This document shows, piece after piece, positions 1 through 9,083 of a stretch of DNA of 64,000 nt (position 1 is its first letter; the number at the start of each line of letters is the position of its first letter). The notes below the pieces were generated by a model. The model searched no databases, was not told the DNA's origin, and saw only the letters and a list, made by a program, of their open reading frames with translations. Both the position numbers and the translations under genes were made by a program. Source of the DNA: Rhodocyclaceae bacterium (GTDB taxonomy: Bacteria > Pseudomonadota > Gammaproteobacteria > Burkholderiales > Rhodocyclaceae); the NCBI GenBank assembly GCA_016791115.1, contig JAEUNL010000072.1, forward strand, positions 16,329 through 80,328, given 5' to 3'.

Positions 1-596
1 GCAAGGTGGCTACCGGATTTCGCAAGCGCAGCAACAGACGAGGCAGCGTGGTCCGGACGGCAGAGATGGCATAGCTCAGATTGGGAACGAAGTTTCGGCG
101 CTTCTCTTCCGGTAGCGCGGCATGCGCCAGATATCCAAAGGTGGCGACCAGATTGCCCAACCAGACCTTGGCCAGGAAGTCTTGCCGGATCGACTCGGGC
201 AGTTCGCCGGAGAAGTGCTCGACGGCCAGACGGCACTTGAGTTGTTTGAAACACTCCTCGATGCGTCAGCGACGGTGGTAGAGCGCGGCGAACTCACGGG
301 CCGGGAAAGCCGTTGCGTCGAGGAGGGAGGTGACCAGGAACTCGCTTTGCCCGGACGGCGGAAGGACGCGAATCAGACGGATGGGAAAGCGGTGCATTTC
401 GGTCTTGAAGCCTTGAGCGGCTGCCTTGCGGGCGGCTGCTGCCGGGATGACGACGTGAACGATCGTCTCTGTCAAGGCTGGCGACCAGTGTGGAGAAGGT
501 CAGGGTGCGGCGGCGTGTGAAATCCGTGGCGTTTGCGCGATGTGCCGCAATGAATTCGTCAGACGCAAGCGCCGCATTGATCTGAGCAAACAGCAT
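1..596 (-). pseudogene. IS4-type transposase remnant (deleted, frameshifted, nonsense codon)
   Basis: Three pieces of an IS4-family DDE transposase lie in order on the minus strand. The N-terminus (from 596) reads MLFAQINAAL and continues to FTRRRTLTFSTLV. A piece in another frame (475 to 269) includes RLIRVLPPSGQSEFLV and ends EFAALYHRR. A piece open to the window edge begins RIEECFKQ and reaches RLLLRLRNPVAT. The second and third pieces are in one frame, separated only by a TGA at 266-268 where homologues have tryptophan (YHRRWRIEE). Between the first and second pieces most of the catalytic core, roughly 200 residues judging from the family, is missing and the frame changes near 475-490. 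It cannot make a working transposase. The 3' end lies outside the window. Confidence 0.85.
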
Positions 597-940
597 GGTA
601 TGGAAGTTGCAAAGTCATTCTTCGCCTATCCCGTTGAAAAGCAATCACTTTGCAGGCAGTATTCTATCATGACTTTGGCCTAACTTAACGGCATTGAAGG
701 CATTGTGAAGGCATTGGGGACGGACCACGAATTCTCACCGGAGCAAGAGCGGCCAAGCTCGAATCGATTCCCACAACCGTTCTTCGCGGCCGCGCCTTCC
801 GCTTTTCCCCCGCCATATCGATTCCCATTGAACCCTGCCTAACCGATGTGGATGTTTCCCGAGCATCGATCCAGCGTCCAGCAGGCCGGATGACCAAGGC
901 GCCGTGCCGATGAACGCACCAGCGCGCGTTCCATAGAAAG
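597..940. other. Non-coding stretch right of the IS remnant
   Basis: No convincing gene is seen here: the short open frames have no recognisable product and no ribosome site. The stretch TTGGCCTAACTTAACGG near 673-690 resembles the outer end of IS4-type elements and may be the terminal repeat of the remnant, but the partner end is not in the window. The rest is unassigned. Confidence 0.4.
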
Positions 941-1053
941 CATGAAACCCGCATGGACAGGCGCTCCCAGCCTTGCCCGCCCTGCAACGCCCACCCCGCC
1001 TGCCGCGCAGGCCGCCGTGCCCCCGGCACGCCTATCCACGCGCCCTCCAGCCC
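941..1053. repeat. Interspersed imperfect-palindrome repeat, copy 1
   Basis: The left arm is AAACCCGCATGGACAGGCG and the right arm CTATCCACGCGCCCTCCAG. The right arm read on the other strand (CTGGAGGGCGCGTGGATAG) is a variant of the left, so the unit can fold on itself. It lies just past the stop codon of the LapA-like gene. Four related copies are at about 5491, 19389, 31961 and 43351. Confidence 0.7.
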
Positions 1054-1069
1054 GGCGGGTTACGCGGCT

Positions 1070-1486
1070 TTACCCCCGCCCGAGCACCCGGTCGAGCTTG
1101 TCGTCCATCTGCCCGATGTCGGCGGAAACTCCGTTGGCGACTTCGGTCATGGCCTGCCGGAGGCCGGCGACCTGCTGGTCGAGATGAGCGGAGAGTTCGG
1201 TGAAGCGCGAGGCTTCGGCCTTGTCGGCGAGTTCGCGCTGGGCGGCGAGTTCCTGCGCCATGCGGCGCGATTCGGTGTACATGGCGGTGCGCAGCAGCAG
1301 GATGTAGAGCCCGAGCAGCAGCACGACGAGCACCAGGGCGGAGAGCAGGATCATGCCGAGCGGCATGTCGACCGTGCCGACGATCAGCGAAACCGGCACC
1401 GGGGTGGCGAGCGCGTTCCAGTTGACCAGCGCGAAGGCACCGATGAGGGTGAGCACGACGAGAATCACGATTCCCAGCCATTTCAT
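1070..1486 (-). CDS. LapA-family (DUF1049) inner-membrane protein
   Basis: A 138-residue protein with two hydrophobic segments (about residues 3-25 and 42-66) followed by a charged, probably coiled-coil tail (about 70-130). This is the layout of the LapA/LapB-associated DUF1049 family, small inner-membrane proteins linked in Enterobacteria to lipopolysaccharide assembly control with LapB. The tail is longer than in E. coli LapA (about 100 residues). No lapB lies beside it; the upstream neighbour is radA, 25 bases away. The family call rests on topology and the NWNALATPVPVSLIVG segment between the helices. The exact role is inferred. Confidence 0.7.
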   Translation of the reverse strand: MKWLGIVILVVLTLIGAFALVNWNALATPVPVSLIVGTVDMPLGMILLSALVLVVLLLGLYILLLRTAMYTESRRMAQELAAQRELADKAEASRFTELSAHLDQQVAGLRQAMTEVANGVSADIGQMDDKLDRVLGRG

Positions 1487-1511
1487 TGCACTGCCTCCTT
1501 TTATTGATGTT

Positions 1512-2876
1512 TCAGCTTAACTCCCGCAGGCGTTCGATGGCCTGTTCGATGCGATCGAGCGCGATGACCTGCATGCCGGCTATGGCCTGCCGCGGCGCGT
1601 TGGCCTTGGGGATGATGGCGTGGGTGAAGCCGAGCTTGGCGGCTTCTTTCAGGCGCTCCTGCCCGCGCGGCGCGGGGCGCAGCTCGCCGCTCAAGCCCAC
1701 TTCACCAAACACGGCAAGTTTATTTGGCAACGCCCTGTTTTTCATAGATGAAACGATGGCAAGGCATACCGCAAGATCGGCTGCCGGCTCGCCGATCTTG
1801 ACGCCGCCGACGGCGTTGACGAACACGTCCTGGTCGTACAGCACGAGGCCGGCGTGGCGGTGCAGCACGGCGAGCAGCATGGCGAGCCGGCTGGCGTCGA
1901 GGCCCACCGACAGCCGGCGCGGGCTGGGCGAATGAGCACCGTCGACCAGCGCCTGGATTTCGACCAGCAGCGGGCGCGTGCCTTCCTGCGTGACCAGCAC
2001 GCAGGAACCGGCCACCGGCGTTTCGTGCTGCGAGAGGAAGATGGCCGAGGGGTTGGAAACGCCCTTGAGGCCCTTGTCGGTCATGGCGAACACGCCGAGT
2101 TCGTTCACCGCGCCGTAGCGGTTCTTGAAGGCGCGGATCAGGCGAAAGCTGGAACTGGTGTCGCCCTCGAAATAGAGCACGGTATCGACGATGTGCTCGA
2201 GCACGCGCGGCCCGGCCAGCGCGCCCTCCTTCGTCACGTGGCCGACGAGGAACAGCGCGGTGCCGCTCTGCTTGGCGTAGCGCGTGAGTTGCGCGGCGCA
2301 CTCGCGCACCTGGGCGACCGAGCCGGGTGCGGACTGCAGCGCGTCGCTCCACAGCGTCTGGATCGAGTCGATCACCGCGATGGCGGGTTTCTCGTCGCGC
2401 AGCACGGCGAGGATCTTTTCGAGGTTGATTTCCGGCAGCAGCTTGAGCGCGGCGGCGTCGAGGTGCAGCCGGCGCGCGCGCAGCGCGACCTGCTCGGCCG
2501 ATTCCTCGCCGCTCACGTAGAGCGCTGCCGCGCGCGGCGCCAGGTGCGCCAGCGCCTGCAGCAGCAGCGTGGATTTGCCGATGCCCGGGTCGCCGCCGAT
2601 CAGCACCACGCCGCCGGGCACCAGCCCGCCGCCGAGCACGCGGTCGAATTCCTCGATGCCGGTGGGCGTGCGCGGCTCCTCGCGCGGGCTGATTTCGGAC
2701 AGCACGCGCAGCTTGCCGGTGGTGCCGGCGATGGCGGCAAAGCGCGAGGTCGGCGCGGTTTCGGCAATGGTTTCGACCAGCGTGTTCCAAGCGCCGCAGC
2801 CGGGGCACTGCCCCTGCCACTTGGGCGCGCTGGCGCCGCATTCGGTGCAGGTGTGGAGGGTTTTCTGTTTTGCCAT
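1512..2876 (-). CDS. radA: DNA repair protein RadA (Sms)
   Basis: A 454-residue RecA-like ATPase that helps process recombination intermediates by driving branch migration. Visible parts: a four-cysteine zinc finger (Cys10, Cys13, Cys24, Cys27), Walker A GGDPGIGKS at residues 94-102, the RadA-specific KNRYG motif (usually KNRFG), and a C-terminal Lon-protease-like domain with VFGEVGLSGE. Length matches the family. The ATG at 2876 was chosen because the protein then begins MAKQKTLHTC directly before the zinc finger. The frame stays open far upstream, but that is antisense-like run-on through alr. It lies 29 bases downstream of alr and probably shares its transcript. Confidence 0.96.
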   Translation of the reverse strand: MAKQKTLHTCTECGASAPKWQGQCPGCGAWNTLVETIAETAPTSRFAAIAGTTGKLRVLSEISPREEPRTPTGIEEFDRVLGGGLVPGGVVLIGGDPGIGKSTLLLQALAHLAPRAAALYVSGEESAEQVALRARRLHLDAAALKLLPEINLEKILAVLRDEKPAIAVIDSIQTLWSDALQSAPGSVAQVRECAAQLTRYAKQSGTALFLVGHVTKEGALAGPRVLEHIVDTVLYFEGDTSSSFRLIRAFKNRYGAVNELGVFAMTDKGLKGVSNPSAIFLSQHETPVAGSCVLVTQEGTRPLLVEIQALVDGAHSPSPRRLSVGLDASRLAMLLAVLHRHAGLVLYDQDVFVNAVGGVKIGEPAADLAVCLAIVSSMKNRALPNKLAVFGEVGLSGELRPAPRGQERLKEAAKLGFTHAIIPKANAPRQAIAGMQVIALDRIEQAIERLRELS

Positions 2877-2905
2877 GACGTGAATTGGCGCCGGGCTGAG
2901 ACTTG

Positions 2906-3982
2906 TCAGTCGACCACGCTCACCGGCACGCGCGGCGCCAGGGCGCAGAATAGCTCGTAGCTCACGGTGCCGGCGGCGGTGGCCACGTCGTCGGCCGGGC
3001 AGCCCTCGCCCCACAGCACGACCGGCGTGCCGACGCCCGCCTGCGGCAGGTCGGTCAGGTCGGCGGCGAGCATGTCCATCGACACGCGGCCAACGGTGCG
3101 CGTCATGCGCCCGCCGACGTTGATCGGGGTTCCGGTCGGCGCGTGGCGGGGGTAGCCGTCGGCATAGCCGCAGGCGACGACGCCGATGCGCATCGGTTTG
3201 TCGGCGGTGAAGTTGCAGCCGTAGCCGACGGCGTCGCCGGGCTGCAGGTCCTGCACGCCGATGATCTGCGAGCGCAGCGTCATCACCGGCATGAGACCGA
3301 TGTCGGCCGCGCTCTTGAGTGCCGGAAACGGCGAACTGCCGTAAAGCATGATGCCCGGCCGCACCCAGTTGGCATGGGTTTCGGGGTAGCGCAGCAGCGC
3401 GGCGGAGTTCGCCATGCTGCGCGGCAGGCTGGTGCCGGCGCACAGCGCGTCGAAGCGTTCCATTTGCCAGGCGACGCCGCGCGCGCCGTCGGCATCGGCG
3501 AAATGGGTCATCAGCGTGATGCGGCCGATCTGCCCGCTGGCCTGCAGGCGCGCCAGCGCCGGGCGCCATTGCGCGGCCGTGAGTCCGAGCCGGTTCATGC
3601 CGGTGTTGGCCTTGAGGTAGATCGGCAGGCGATACGGCAGGCCGGCCGAGAGCAGCATATCGACCTGGTCGGCGTGGTGGATCACCGGCGTGAGTTCGTG
3701 CTCGGCAATCGCGAGCAGGTCGGCCGGCTCGAACGGGCCTTCCAGCAGCAGGATCGGCTGGCGCACGCCCGATTCGCGCAGGCGCACCGCTTCGTCCAGG
3801 TCGAGCAGCGCGAAGCCGTCCGCCTTGTCGTGCCAGGCCTCGACCGCCGCCGCCAGGCCATGGCCATAGGCGTTGGCCTTGACCACGCACCAGGCGCGCG
3901 CCGCGCCCGACTGGCCGCGCGCCACGTCGTGGTTGTTGCGCAGGGCATCGAGGCGGATGGTGGCGTGGATCGGGCGTGGCAT
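2906..3982 (-). CDS. alr: Alanine racemase
   Basis: A 358-residue PLP enzyme that interconverts L- and D-alanine for peptidoglycan. The PLP-binding lysine is Lys35 in VVKANAYGHG. The second half carries RPGIMLYG and the catalytic-tyrosine region AVGYGCNFTA. The start at 3982 gives the usual N-terminus MPRPIHATIRLDALRNN; an upstream ATG would add a tail not typical of the family. Divergent from lplT, with radA downstream on the same strand. Confidence 0.95.
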   Translation of the reverse strand: MPRPIHATIRLDALRNNHDVARGQSGAARAWCVVKANAYGHGLAAAVEAWHDKADGFALLDLDEAVRLRESGVRQPILLLEGPFEPADLLAIAEHELTPVIHHADQVDMLLSAGLPYRLPIYLKANTGMNRLGLTAAQWRPALARLQASGQIGRITLMTHFADADGARGVAWQMERFDALCAGTSLPRSMANSAALLRYPETHANWVRPGIMLYGSSPFPALKSAADIGLMPVMTLRSQIIGVQDLQPGDAVGYGCNFTADKPMRIGVVACGYADGYPRHAPTGTPINVGGRMTRTVGRVSMDMLAADLTDLPQAGVGTPVVLWGEGCPADDVATAAGTVSYELFCALAPRVPVSVVD

Positions 3983-4197
3983 GGCGGACAGGAAAAAAAG
4001 GGAGGTCGGCAACGACGCGACCCGGCCCTGCATGATACCGCGCGAGGCGGCGCCCGGCCGCCGCCCTGATGCGCGCGGCATTGCTGCGACGCCGCATCGT
4101 CGGGTTTCATCATCGCACTGCAACCTTCGTGGTATAAAGCGCCACCGTTTTTGTGACAGTCCTGCCCGCCACAAGCCGCAGCCGCCTTGTACACATA

Positions 4198-5463
4198 ATG
4201 AATCGCGGGTTCTACATCATCATGGCGGCGCAGTTCTTCTCGGCGCTCGCCGACAATGCGCTCCTGATCGCCGCGATCGCCATCCTGCGCGACATGCACG
4301 CACCGCAGTCCCAGGAACCCCTGCTCAAGCTGTTTTTCACGCTGTCCTACGTGCTGCTGGCGGCGTTCGTCGGCGCCTTCGCCGACTCGATGCCGAAATG
4401 GCGCGTGATGTTCATCAGCAACGCGATCAAGGTCACCGGCTGCGCGATGATGTTCTTCGGATTGCACCCGCTCGCCGCCTACGCGGTGGTCGGCCTCGGC
4501 GCGGCGGCATACTCGCCGGCCAAGTACGGCATCCTCACCGAATACCTGCCGCACCGGCTGCTGGTGGTGGCCAACGGCTGGATCGAGGGCCTGACGGTCG
4601 CCGCGATCATCCTCGGCACCGGGCTGGGCGGCGCGCTGATCAGCCCGCGGATCTCGTCCGCCATGCTCGGTTTCGACTTCCCGCTGATCGACACCGGCAT
4701 CGACACGGTGCCGGAGATGTCGATTTCGATCGTCGGCGTGCTTTACCTGGCGGCCGCCCTGTTCAACCTCTATGTGCCGGACACCGGCGTCGACCACAAG
4801 CCGCTGCGCAACAATCCGCTCTACCTGTTCCACGACTTCAACCACTGCCTGCGACTGCTGTGGCGCGACAAGCTGGGCCAGATTTCGCTCGGCGTGACCA
4901 CGCTGTTCTGGGGCGCCGGCGCGACGCTGCAGTTCATCGTGCTCAAGTGGGCCGAAGCCGCGCTGCAGCTCGATCTCTCGAAAGCGAGCCTGCTCCAGGG
5001 CGTGACGGCGATCGGCATCGCGATCGGCGCGGTGCTGGCGGCAAGGATGATTTCGCTGCGCCGCTCGGTGCGCGTGATCCCGCTCGGCATTGCGATGGGG
5101 CTGGTGGTGATCGCGATGAACTTCGTCACCAACCTGACGCTTGCCGTGGTGCTGCTGATCCTGATCGGGGCGCTGGCAGGCTTTTTCGTCGTGCCGATGA
5201 ACGCGCTGCTGCAGCACCGCGGCCATATCCTGATGGGCGCCGGGCACTCGATCGCGGTGCAGAACTTCAACGAGAACCTGTCGATCCTGGTGATGACCGG
5301 CCTTTACTCGCTGCTGATCTGGGCGAACTTCTCGGTCTACGCGGTGATCGTCCTGTTCGGACTGTTCGTCTCGGGCAGCATGCTGATGCTCAAGCGCCGC
5401 CACGAAGCGAACCAGCGCGAGCGCGACGACGTCAGCCTGCTCGACGACACCTGCCACCACTGA
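4198..5463 (+). CDS. lplT: Lysophospholipid transporter LplT (MFS)
   Basis: A 421-residue major-facilitator protein with about twelve hydrophobic segments. It begins MNRGFYIIMAAQFFSALADN, the characteristic LplT N-terminus, and keeps the YSPAKYGILTEYLP signature. LplT flips lysophospholipids inward across the inner membrane for re-acylation by Aas. No aas acyltransferase gene lies next to it, unlike the lplT-aas pair of Enterobacteria. The ATG at 4198 is preferred to an in-frame upstream start because the shorter form matches homologues. TATAAA at 4133-4138 could be its -10 box. Confidence 0.92.
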   Translation: MNRGFYIIMAAQFFSALADNALLIAAIAILRDMHAPQSQEPLLKLFFTLSYVLLAAFVGAFADSMPKWRVMFISNAIKVTGCAMMFFGLHPLAAYAVVGLGAAAYSPAKYGILTEYLPHRLLVVANGWIEGLTVAAIILGTGLGGALISPRISSAMLGFDFPLIDTGIDTVPEMSISIVGVLYLAAALFNLYVPDTGVDHKPLRNNPLYLFHDFNHCLRLLWRDKLGQISLGVTTLFWGAGATLQFIVLKWAEAALQLDLSKASLLQGVTAIGIAIGAVLAARMISLRRSVRVIPLGIAMGLVVIAMNFVTNLTLAVVLLILIGALAGFFVVPMNALLQHRGHILMGAGHSIAVQNFNENLSILVMTGLYSLLIWANFSVYAVIVLFGLFVSGSMLMLKRRHEANQRERDDVSLLDDTCHH

Positions 5464-5490
5464 GGCCGGACCGCAACCCAACCGGCAGCG

Positions 5491-5606
5491 CCCGAACCCG
5501 CATGGACAGACGCGCGCCGGCATGCCATCGCCCGGCACGCCATTCCACGCGGCTTTCAGGGCAGGCAGGCTGCAGACGACCGGTCCATGCGCCTTCCAGC
5601 CATGCC
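5491..5606. repeat. Interspersed imperfect-palindrome repeat, copy 2
   Basis: It begins GAACCCGCATGGACAGACG and ends TCCATGCGCCTTCCAGCCAT followed by GCC. That right arm is identical over about 22 bases to copy 3 near 32055. It sits between the convergent lplT and TPM-domain genes, 28 bases past the lplT stop. Confidence 0.75.
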
Positions 5607-5649
5607 GTTGGAGTCTTTCGAGCGAACCACCCGACGCTGAACGCGGGCG

Positions 5650-6156
5650 TCAGAGCAGCACCGGCCGGTCCGGCAGTTCGTTGGGATTGTCAGGTCGCGA
5701 CGGGAAATGCGTCGCGAGCAGCCCGCCGATGCGACGGATCGCCGCAATCGCGCCGGCTTCGAAGTCGCCGCGGCGGAAGGCTTTCTCCATTTCGCGGCAG
5801 ATTTCGTCCCACTCCCGTTGGGCCACCCGCGCGGTGATGCCACGGTCGGCGAGGATCTCGACCTTGCGGTCGACGAGCTGGACGTAGATCAGCACGCCGC
5901 TGTTTTCTTCCGTATCCCAGACGCGCAGGTCGGAGAACACTTCGACCGCCCGCTGCCGCGCGCTTTCGCCCTGCCAGACGGGGATCAGATCCAGTCCCGC
6001 TTCGGCGGCGAAGCGCAGTTCGGCGCGATGCTGCCGTTCCGACTCGCGGATCGCCGCCTCGATGGCCGCCAGCGCGCGCACCGGAAAAGCCCGCTTCACC
6101 GCCCACGGCGGTGCCGCCAGGTGACGCAACAGCCGCCCGATGCGCACGCTCGCCAT
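5650..6156 (-). CDS. TPM-domain protein (small)
   Basis: A 168-residue protein with a TPM fold. The segment ENSGVLIYVQLVDRKVEILA followed by DRGI is the family core, and the C-terminal part reads FRRGDFEAGAIAAIRRIG. No export signal is obvious. Its ATG overlaps the stop of the upstream, larger TPM gene by one base (TGATG), so the two are translationally coupled. TPM proteins are linked to membrane-protein quality control or phosphatase-like activity in plants and bacteria; a specific role here is unknown. Confidence 0.8.
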   Translation of the reverse strand: MASVRIGRLLRHLAAPPWAVKRAFPVRALAAIEAAIRESERQHRAELRFAAEAGLDLIPVWQGESARQRAVEVFSDLRVWDTEENSGVLIYVQLVDRKVEILADRGITARVAQREWDEICREMEKAFRRGDFEAGAIAAIRRIGGLLATHFPSRPDNPNELPDRPVLL

Positions 6157-7061
6157 CACCAGTCCCCCGAGGCGCCGCCGCCGCCGAAGGTGCCACCCCC
6201 GCCGCCCCAGCTGCCCGAGCTTCCGCCCCAGGAGCCGCCGGACGAGCCGCCCCAGCCGCCTCCGCCCCACCCGCCACCACGCCTGACCCCGCGCCCGGCA
6301 CCGGAGGAAATGGCCAGCACGAAAACGAATGCGATCAGGCCGCCGATGCCGGCGACCAGCATCGAGCCGGTAATGAACCACGCCGCCGCGCCGACCAGGC
6401 CGCCCGACAGCAGCGAGCCGAGCAGGCGCCCGAAGATGGCGCGCAGGATGCTGCCGGCAACCACCGAGGCGGTCAGCCCGATCACCAGCAGTTCCTCGAG
6501 GTTGCCTTCGAAGCCGCCGGAGGGCCGGTCGGCTGCGCGTGGCGCCGGCAGCGCCTCGCCTTCGATCAGCTTCTGCATTTGCGTGACGGCGGCCGACAGG
6601 CCGCCGGCGAAATCGCCGGCCTTGAAGCGGGGCGAGATGGTTTCGCCGATGATGCGCTTGGCCACCGCGTCGGGAATCGCACCTTCGAGGCCGTAGCCGA
6701 CCTCGATGCGGATCTTGCGGTCGTTTTTTGCCACCACCACGAGCACCCCGTCGTCGTGCTTGCGGCGGCCGATCTTCCACGCTTCGGCGACGCGGATCGC
6801 ATATTGCTCGATCGCTTCCGGCTGCGTCGTGGGCACGAACAGGATCGCGATCTGGCCGCCGCGCGCCTGCTCGAAGGCGGCAAGCTGCTGCTCGAGCTGC
6901 GCCTGTTGCGCGCCGTTCAGCGTGCCCGAGAGGTCCGTCACGCGTGCGTTCAGGGGCGGCACCGGGACGATATCCCCGTCTGCCGCGCAGGCGATCGACG
7001 CCCACGACAGCATCAGCAAGCCGAGGATCGCGCGCCACACGGCGCGCGCCGGATCGCTCAT
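6156..7061 (-). CDS. Exported TPM-domain protein (YgcG family) with glycine-rich tail
   Basis: A 301-residue protein. It has a signal peptide (about residues 8-28, ending SIACAADG), a TPM domain (about 35-160) with KHDDGVLVVVAKNDRKIRIE and VGYGLEG, then a hydrophobic stretch (about 185-255) and a glycine/tryptophan/serine-rich tail (GGWGGGGWGG-type repeats) ending GGGGASGDW. This is the YgcG/psb32-type layout. It lies between lemA (16 bases upstream) and a second TPM gene (one-base overlap). LemA-TPM-TPM is a common bacterial trio of unclear function at the envelope. Start chosen at 7061 to give the signal peptide. Confidence 0.87.
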   Translation of the reverse strand: MSDPARAVWRAILGLLMLSWASIACAADGDIVPVPPLNARVTDLSGTLNGAQQAQLEQQLAAFEQARGGQIAILFVPTTQPEAIEQYAIRVAEAWKIGRRKHDDGVLVVVAKNDRKIRIEVGYGLEGAIPDAVAKRIIGETISPRFKAGDFAGGLSAAVTQMQKLIEGEALPAPRAADRPSGGFEGNLEELLVIGLTASVVAGSILRAIFGRLLGSLLSGGLVGAAAWFITGSMLVAGIGGLIAFVFVLAISSGAGRGVRRGGGWGGGGWGGSSGGSWGGSSGSWGGGGGTFGGGGASGDW

Positions 7062-7077
7062 GTCGAGCGCCGCAGTA

Positions 7078-7725
7078 TCAATTGGCGGGTTTGGCCGGCG
7101 CAGGCACGGGTGTCGGCGCCGGGGCGGGCGTCGCGGGCTTCTGGAAGTCGACCTTGGGCGGCTCGGCAATCGCCTTTTCGTCCTCGACGGTGAAGTTGGC
7201 CTTGGTCTTGTAGCCGAACACCATCGCCGTCAGGTTGTTGGGGAAGGTGCGCACGCCGACGTTGTAGGCCTGCACCGCCTCGATGTAGCGCTTGCGCGCG
7301 ACGGTGATGCGGTTCTCGGTGCCCTCGAGCTGCGCCTGCAGGTCGCGGAACTGGGTGTCGGCCTTGAGGTTCGGGTAGTTCTCGGCCACCACCAGCAACC
7401 GCGCCAGGGCGCTCGACATCTCGCCCTGCGCCTTCTGGAATTTCGCGAAGGCTTCCGGATCGTTGACCAGCTCGGGCGTGGCCTTGATGCCGGCGACGTT
7501 GGCGCGGGCCGCGGTGACCTGCGTCAGCACCTCTTTTTCGTGCGCGGCATAGCCCTGCACCACCTGCACGAGGTTCGGAATCAGGTCGGCGCGCCGCTTG
7601 TACTGGTTGAGCACCTCGGACCAGGCGGCGTTGACGCCTTCGTCGTTGATCTGGATCTGGTTGTAACCACAGCCGCTCAGGAACAAGACGAGCAGCGAAA
7701 CCAGTACGACGCGCAATGCTGACAT
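7078..7725 (-). CDS. lemA: LemA family lipoprotein-like protein
   Basis: A 215-residue protein with an N-terminal hydrophobic segment and lipobox LSGC (Cys19), then the LemA helical domain with YNQIQINDEGVNAAWSEVLN, RRADLIPNLVQVVQGYA, and FPNNLTAMVFGY. The tail is proline/alanine-rich. Start at 7725 is supported by a Shine-Dalgarno TGGAGGA about six bases upstream. It is the first gene of the lemA-TPM-TPM operon. The molecular function of LemA proteins is not established. Confidence 0.92.
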   Translation of the reverse strand: MSALRVVLVSLLVLFLSGCGYNQIQINDEGVNAAWSEVLNQYKRRADLIPNLVQVVQGYAAHEKEVLTQVTAARANVAGIKATPELVNDPEAFAKFQKAQGEMSSALARLLVVAENYPNLKADTQFRDLQAQLEGTENRITVARKRYIEAVQAYNVGVRTFPNNLTAMVFGYKTKANFTVEDEKAIAEPPKVDFQKPATPAPAPTPVPAPAKPAN

Positions 7726-7857
7726 GGACGATCCTCCAGGATGGTTCCGGAAACTACCTCGCGCGCACGGCTTGGACTGCGGCTCGGCGCGCCACCCGGC
7801 AAGCATACCGAAATCCCTGCCGGGCCGCGGCCGGGGCGCGCGGTCCGAGGCGCATTG

Positions 7858-8607
7858 TCATGCAGCCGGCTGGCTTGCCAGGCGCCGGATCAGGCACAGG
7901 TCTTCCCAGGCGCGCGCCTTGTCCGGCAGGTTGCGCAGCAGGTAGGCCGGGTGGTACGTGACGACGAGCGGGATACCGTCGTGGTCGAACACCCGCCCGC
8001 GCGCCGCGCCGATCTTGACTTCGGCATCGAGCAGCACCTGCGCCGCCGGCCGGCCGAGCGCAACGATCAGACGCGGTTGCAGCAGCGCGATCTGGCGCTT
8101 CAGGTACGGAAAGCAGGCCGTCATCTCCTCGGCCTGCGGCGTGCGGTTCTCCGGCGGGCGGCATTTGACGGTGTTGGCAATATAGACGCCCCTGCCGCGC
8201 GCCAGCCCGATCGAGCCCAGCATGGCGTCGAGCAGCTTGCCGGCCTGCCCGACGAAGGGCTCGCCGCGCTCGTCCTCGTCTGCCCCCGGCCCTTCGCCGA
8301 CGAACAGCACCTGCGGCTGCAGATCGCCCACCCCGAGTACGGCCTGCTTGCGCCGTTCGCACAGGCGGCAGGCGCGGCAGGCGGCCGTCGCCTCGGCCAG
8401 TTGGGGCCAGTCCATGACTGAAATGGCGTCTGCGCGCGCCACTGCGCCGGGCGCCCCGGCCGGACTCGGCGTCGCTGGTGTCGCGGGCGGCGTATCGTCC
8501 GGCGCCTCGGCTGCGGGCTCGCCGGCGCCAAATGGCGGCGCCTCGCGCAGGCGCCACAGCGGCCCGAGGCCGATTTCGCGCAGGATCTCGTTGCGCCGCC
8601 CGCTCAC
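7858..8607 (-). CDS. Uracil-DNA glycosylase, family 4 (iron-sulfur type)
   Basis: A 249-residue enzyme that removes uracil from DNA to start base excision repair. The N-terminal about 65 residues are variable and proline/alanine-rich. The catalytic domain follows, with the iron-sulfur cysteine cluster CRACRLCERR, the motif GEGPGADEDERGEPFVGQAG, CRPPENRTP, and TYHPAYLLRN near the C-terminus. Its ATG overlaps the rimI stop by four bases (ATGA), so it is the third gene of a tsaB-rimI-udg operon, an arrangement seen in other betaproteobacteria. Confidence 0.93.
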   Translation of the reverse strand: MSGRRNEILREIGLGPLWRLREAPPFGAGEPAAEAPDDTPPATPATPSPAGAPGAVARADAISVMDWPQLAEATAACRACRLCERRKQAVLGVGDLQPQVLFVGEGPGADEDERGEPFVGQAGKLLDAMLGSIGLARGRGVYIANTVKCRPPENRTPQAEEMTACFPYLKRQIALLQPRLIVALGRPAAQVLLDAEVKIGAARGRVFDHDGIPLVVTYHPAYLLRNLPDKARAWEDLCLIRRLASQPAA

Positions 8608-9083
8608 AGCGGCTTCACCATCACGATGGCGTCCTCGCGGCCGTCGCGCGCCGGATAGTAGCCGCGCCGTGTGCCGACACGCACAAAGCCCGCGCTTTCA
8701 TACAACGCCAGCGCCGCCGTGTTAGAGGGCCGCACTTCGAGGAAGAACTGCCGGGCACCGGCCTGTCGCGACATCTCGCACAAGTCGACGAGCAGTTGCC
8801 TGCCGCGGCCGGCGCCGCGCCATTCCACATCGATCGTGATGTTCAAGAGGTGGGCCTCGTCGAGCACCCTCATCAGGACCGCATAGCCCAGCATCCCGCC
8901 CCGGTTGCGCAATACCCAGGCGCTGTGGCCCGCTGCCAGCGAGTCGGCGAAATTGCCGCGCGTCCAGGGAAACTCGTAATTGCGCGCCTCGATGCGCGCG
9001 ACTTCTTCGAGGTCGGCATCCTGCATGGGCTGGAGCGAGGCCGCCTCGGGAAGCCCGGTACGCGGAGCGGGCGTCGCGCTCAT
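8604..9083 (-). CDS. rimI: Ribosomal-protein-S18-alanine N-acetyltransferase RimI
   Basis: A 159-residue GNAT acetyltransferase that modifies the N-terminal alanine of ribosomal protein S18. Visible are the acetyl-CoA loop WRGAGRGRQLL, LLNITIDVEWRG before it, and FLEVRPSNTAALALYESAGF, the RimI hallmark. It is flanked by tsaB and udg with ATGA overlaps at both ends, so the three are co-translated. Confidence 0.94.
   Translation of the reverse strand: MSATPAPRTGLPEAASLQPMQDADLEEVARIEARNYEFPWTRGNFADSLAAGHSAWVLRNRGGMLGYAVLMRVLDEAHLLNITIDVEWRGAGRGRQLLVDLCEMSRQAGARQFFLEVRPSNTAALALYESAGFVRVGTRRGYYPARDGREDAIVMVKPL

Noticed and set aside
1512..4097. 861-codon open frame running through radA and alr
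   Set aside because: Only the part up to 2876 is RadA; the rest is out-of-frame read-through of alr with low-complexity arginine-rich sequence, typical of GC-rich shadows.
3682..5538. 618-codon frame antisense to lplT and overlapping alr
   Set aside because: Composition is His/Asp/Arg/Gln-rich with no family match, and it runs opposite a clear transporter gene.
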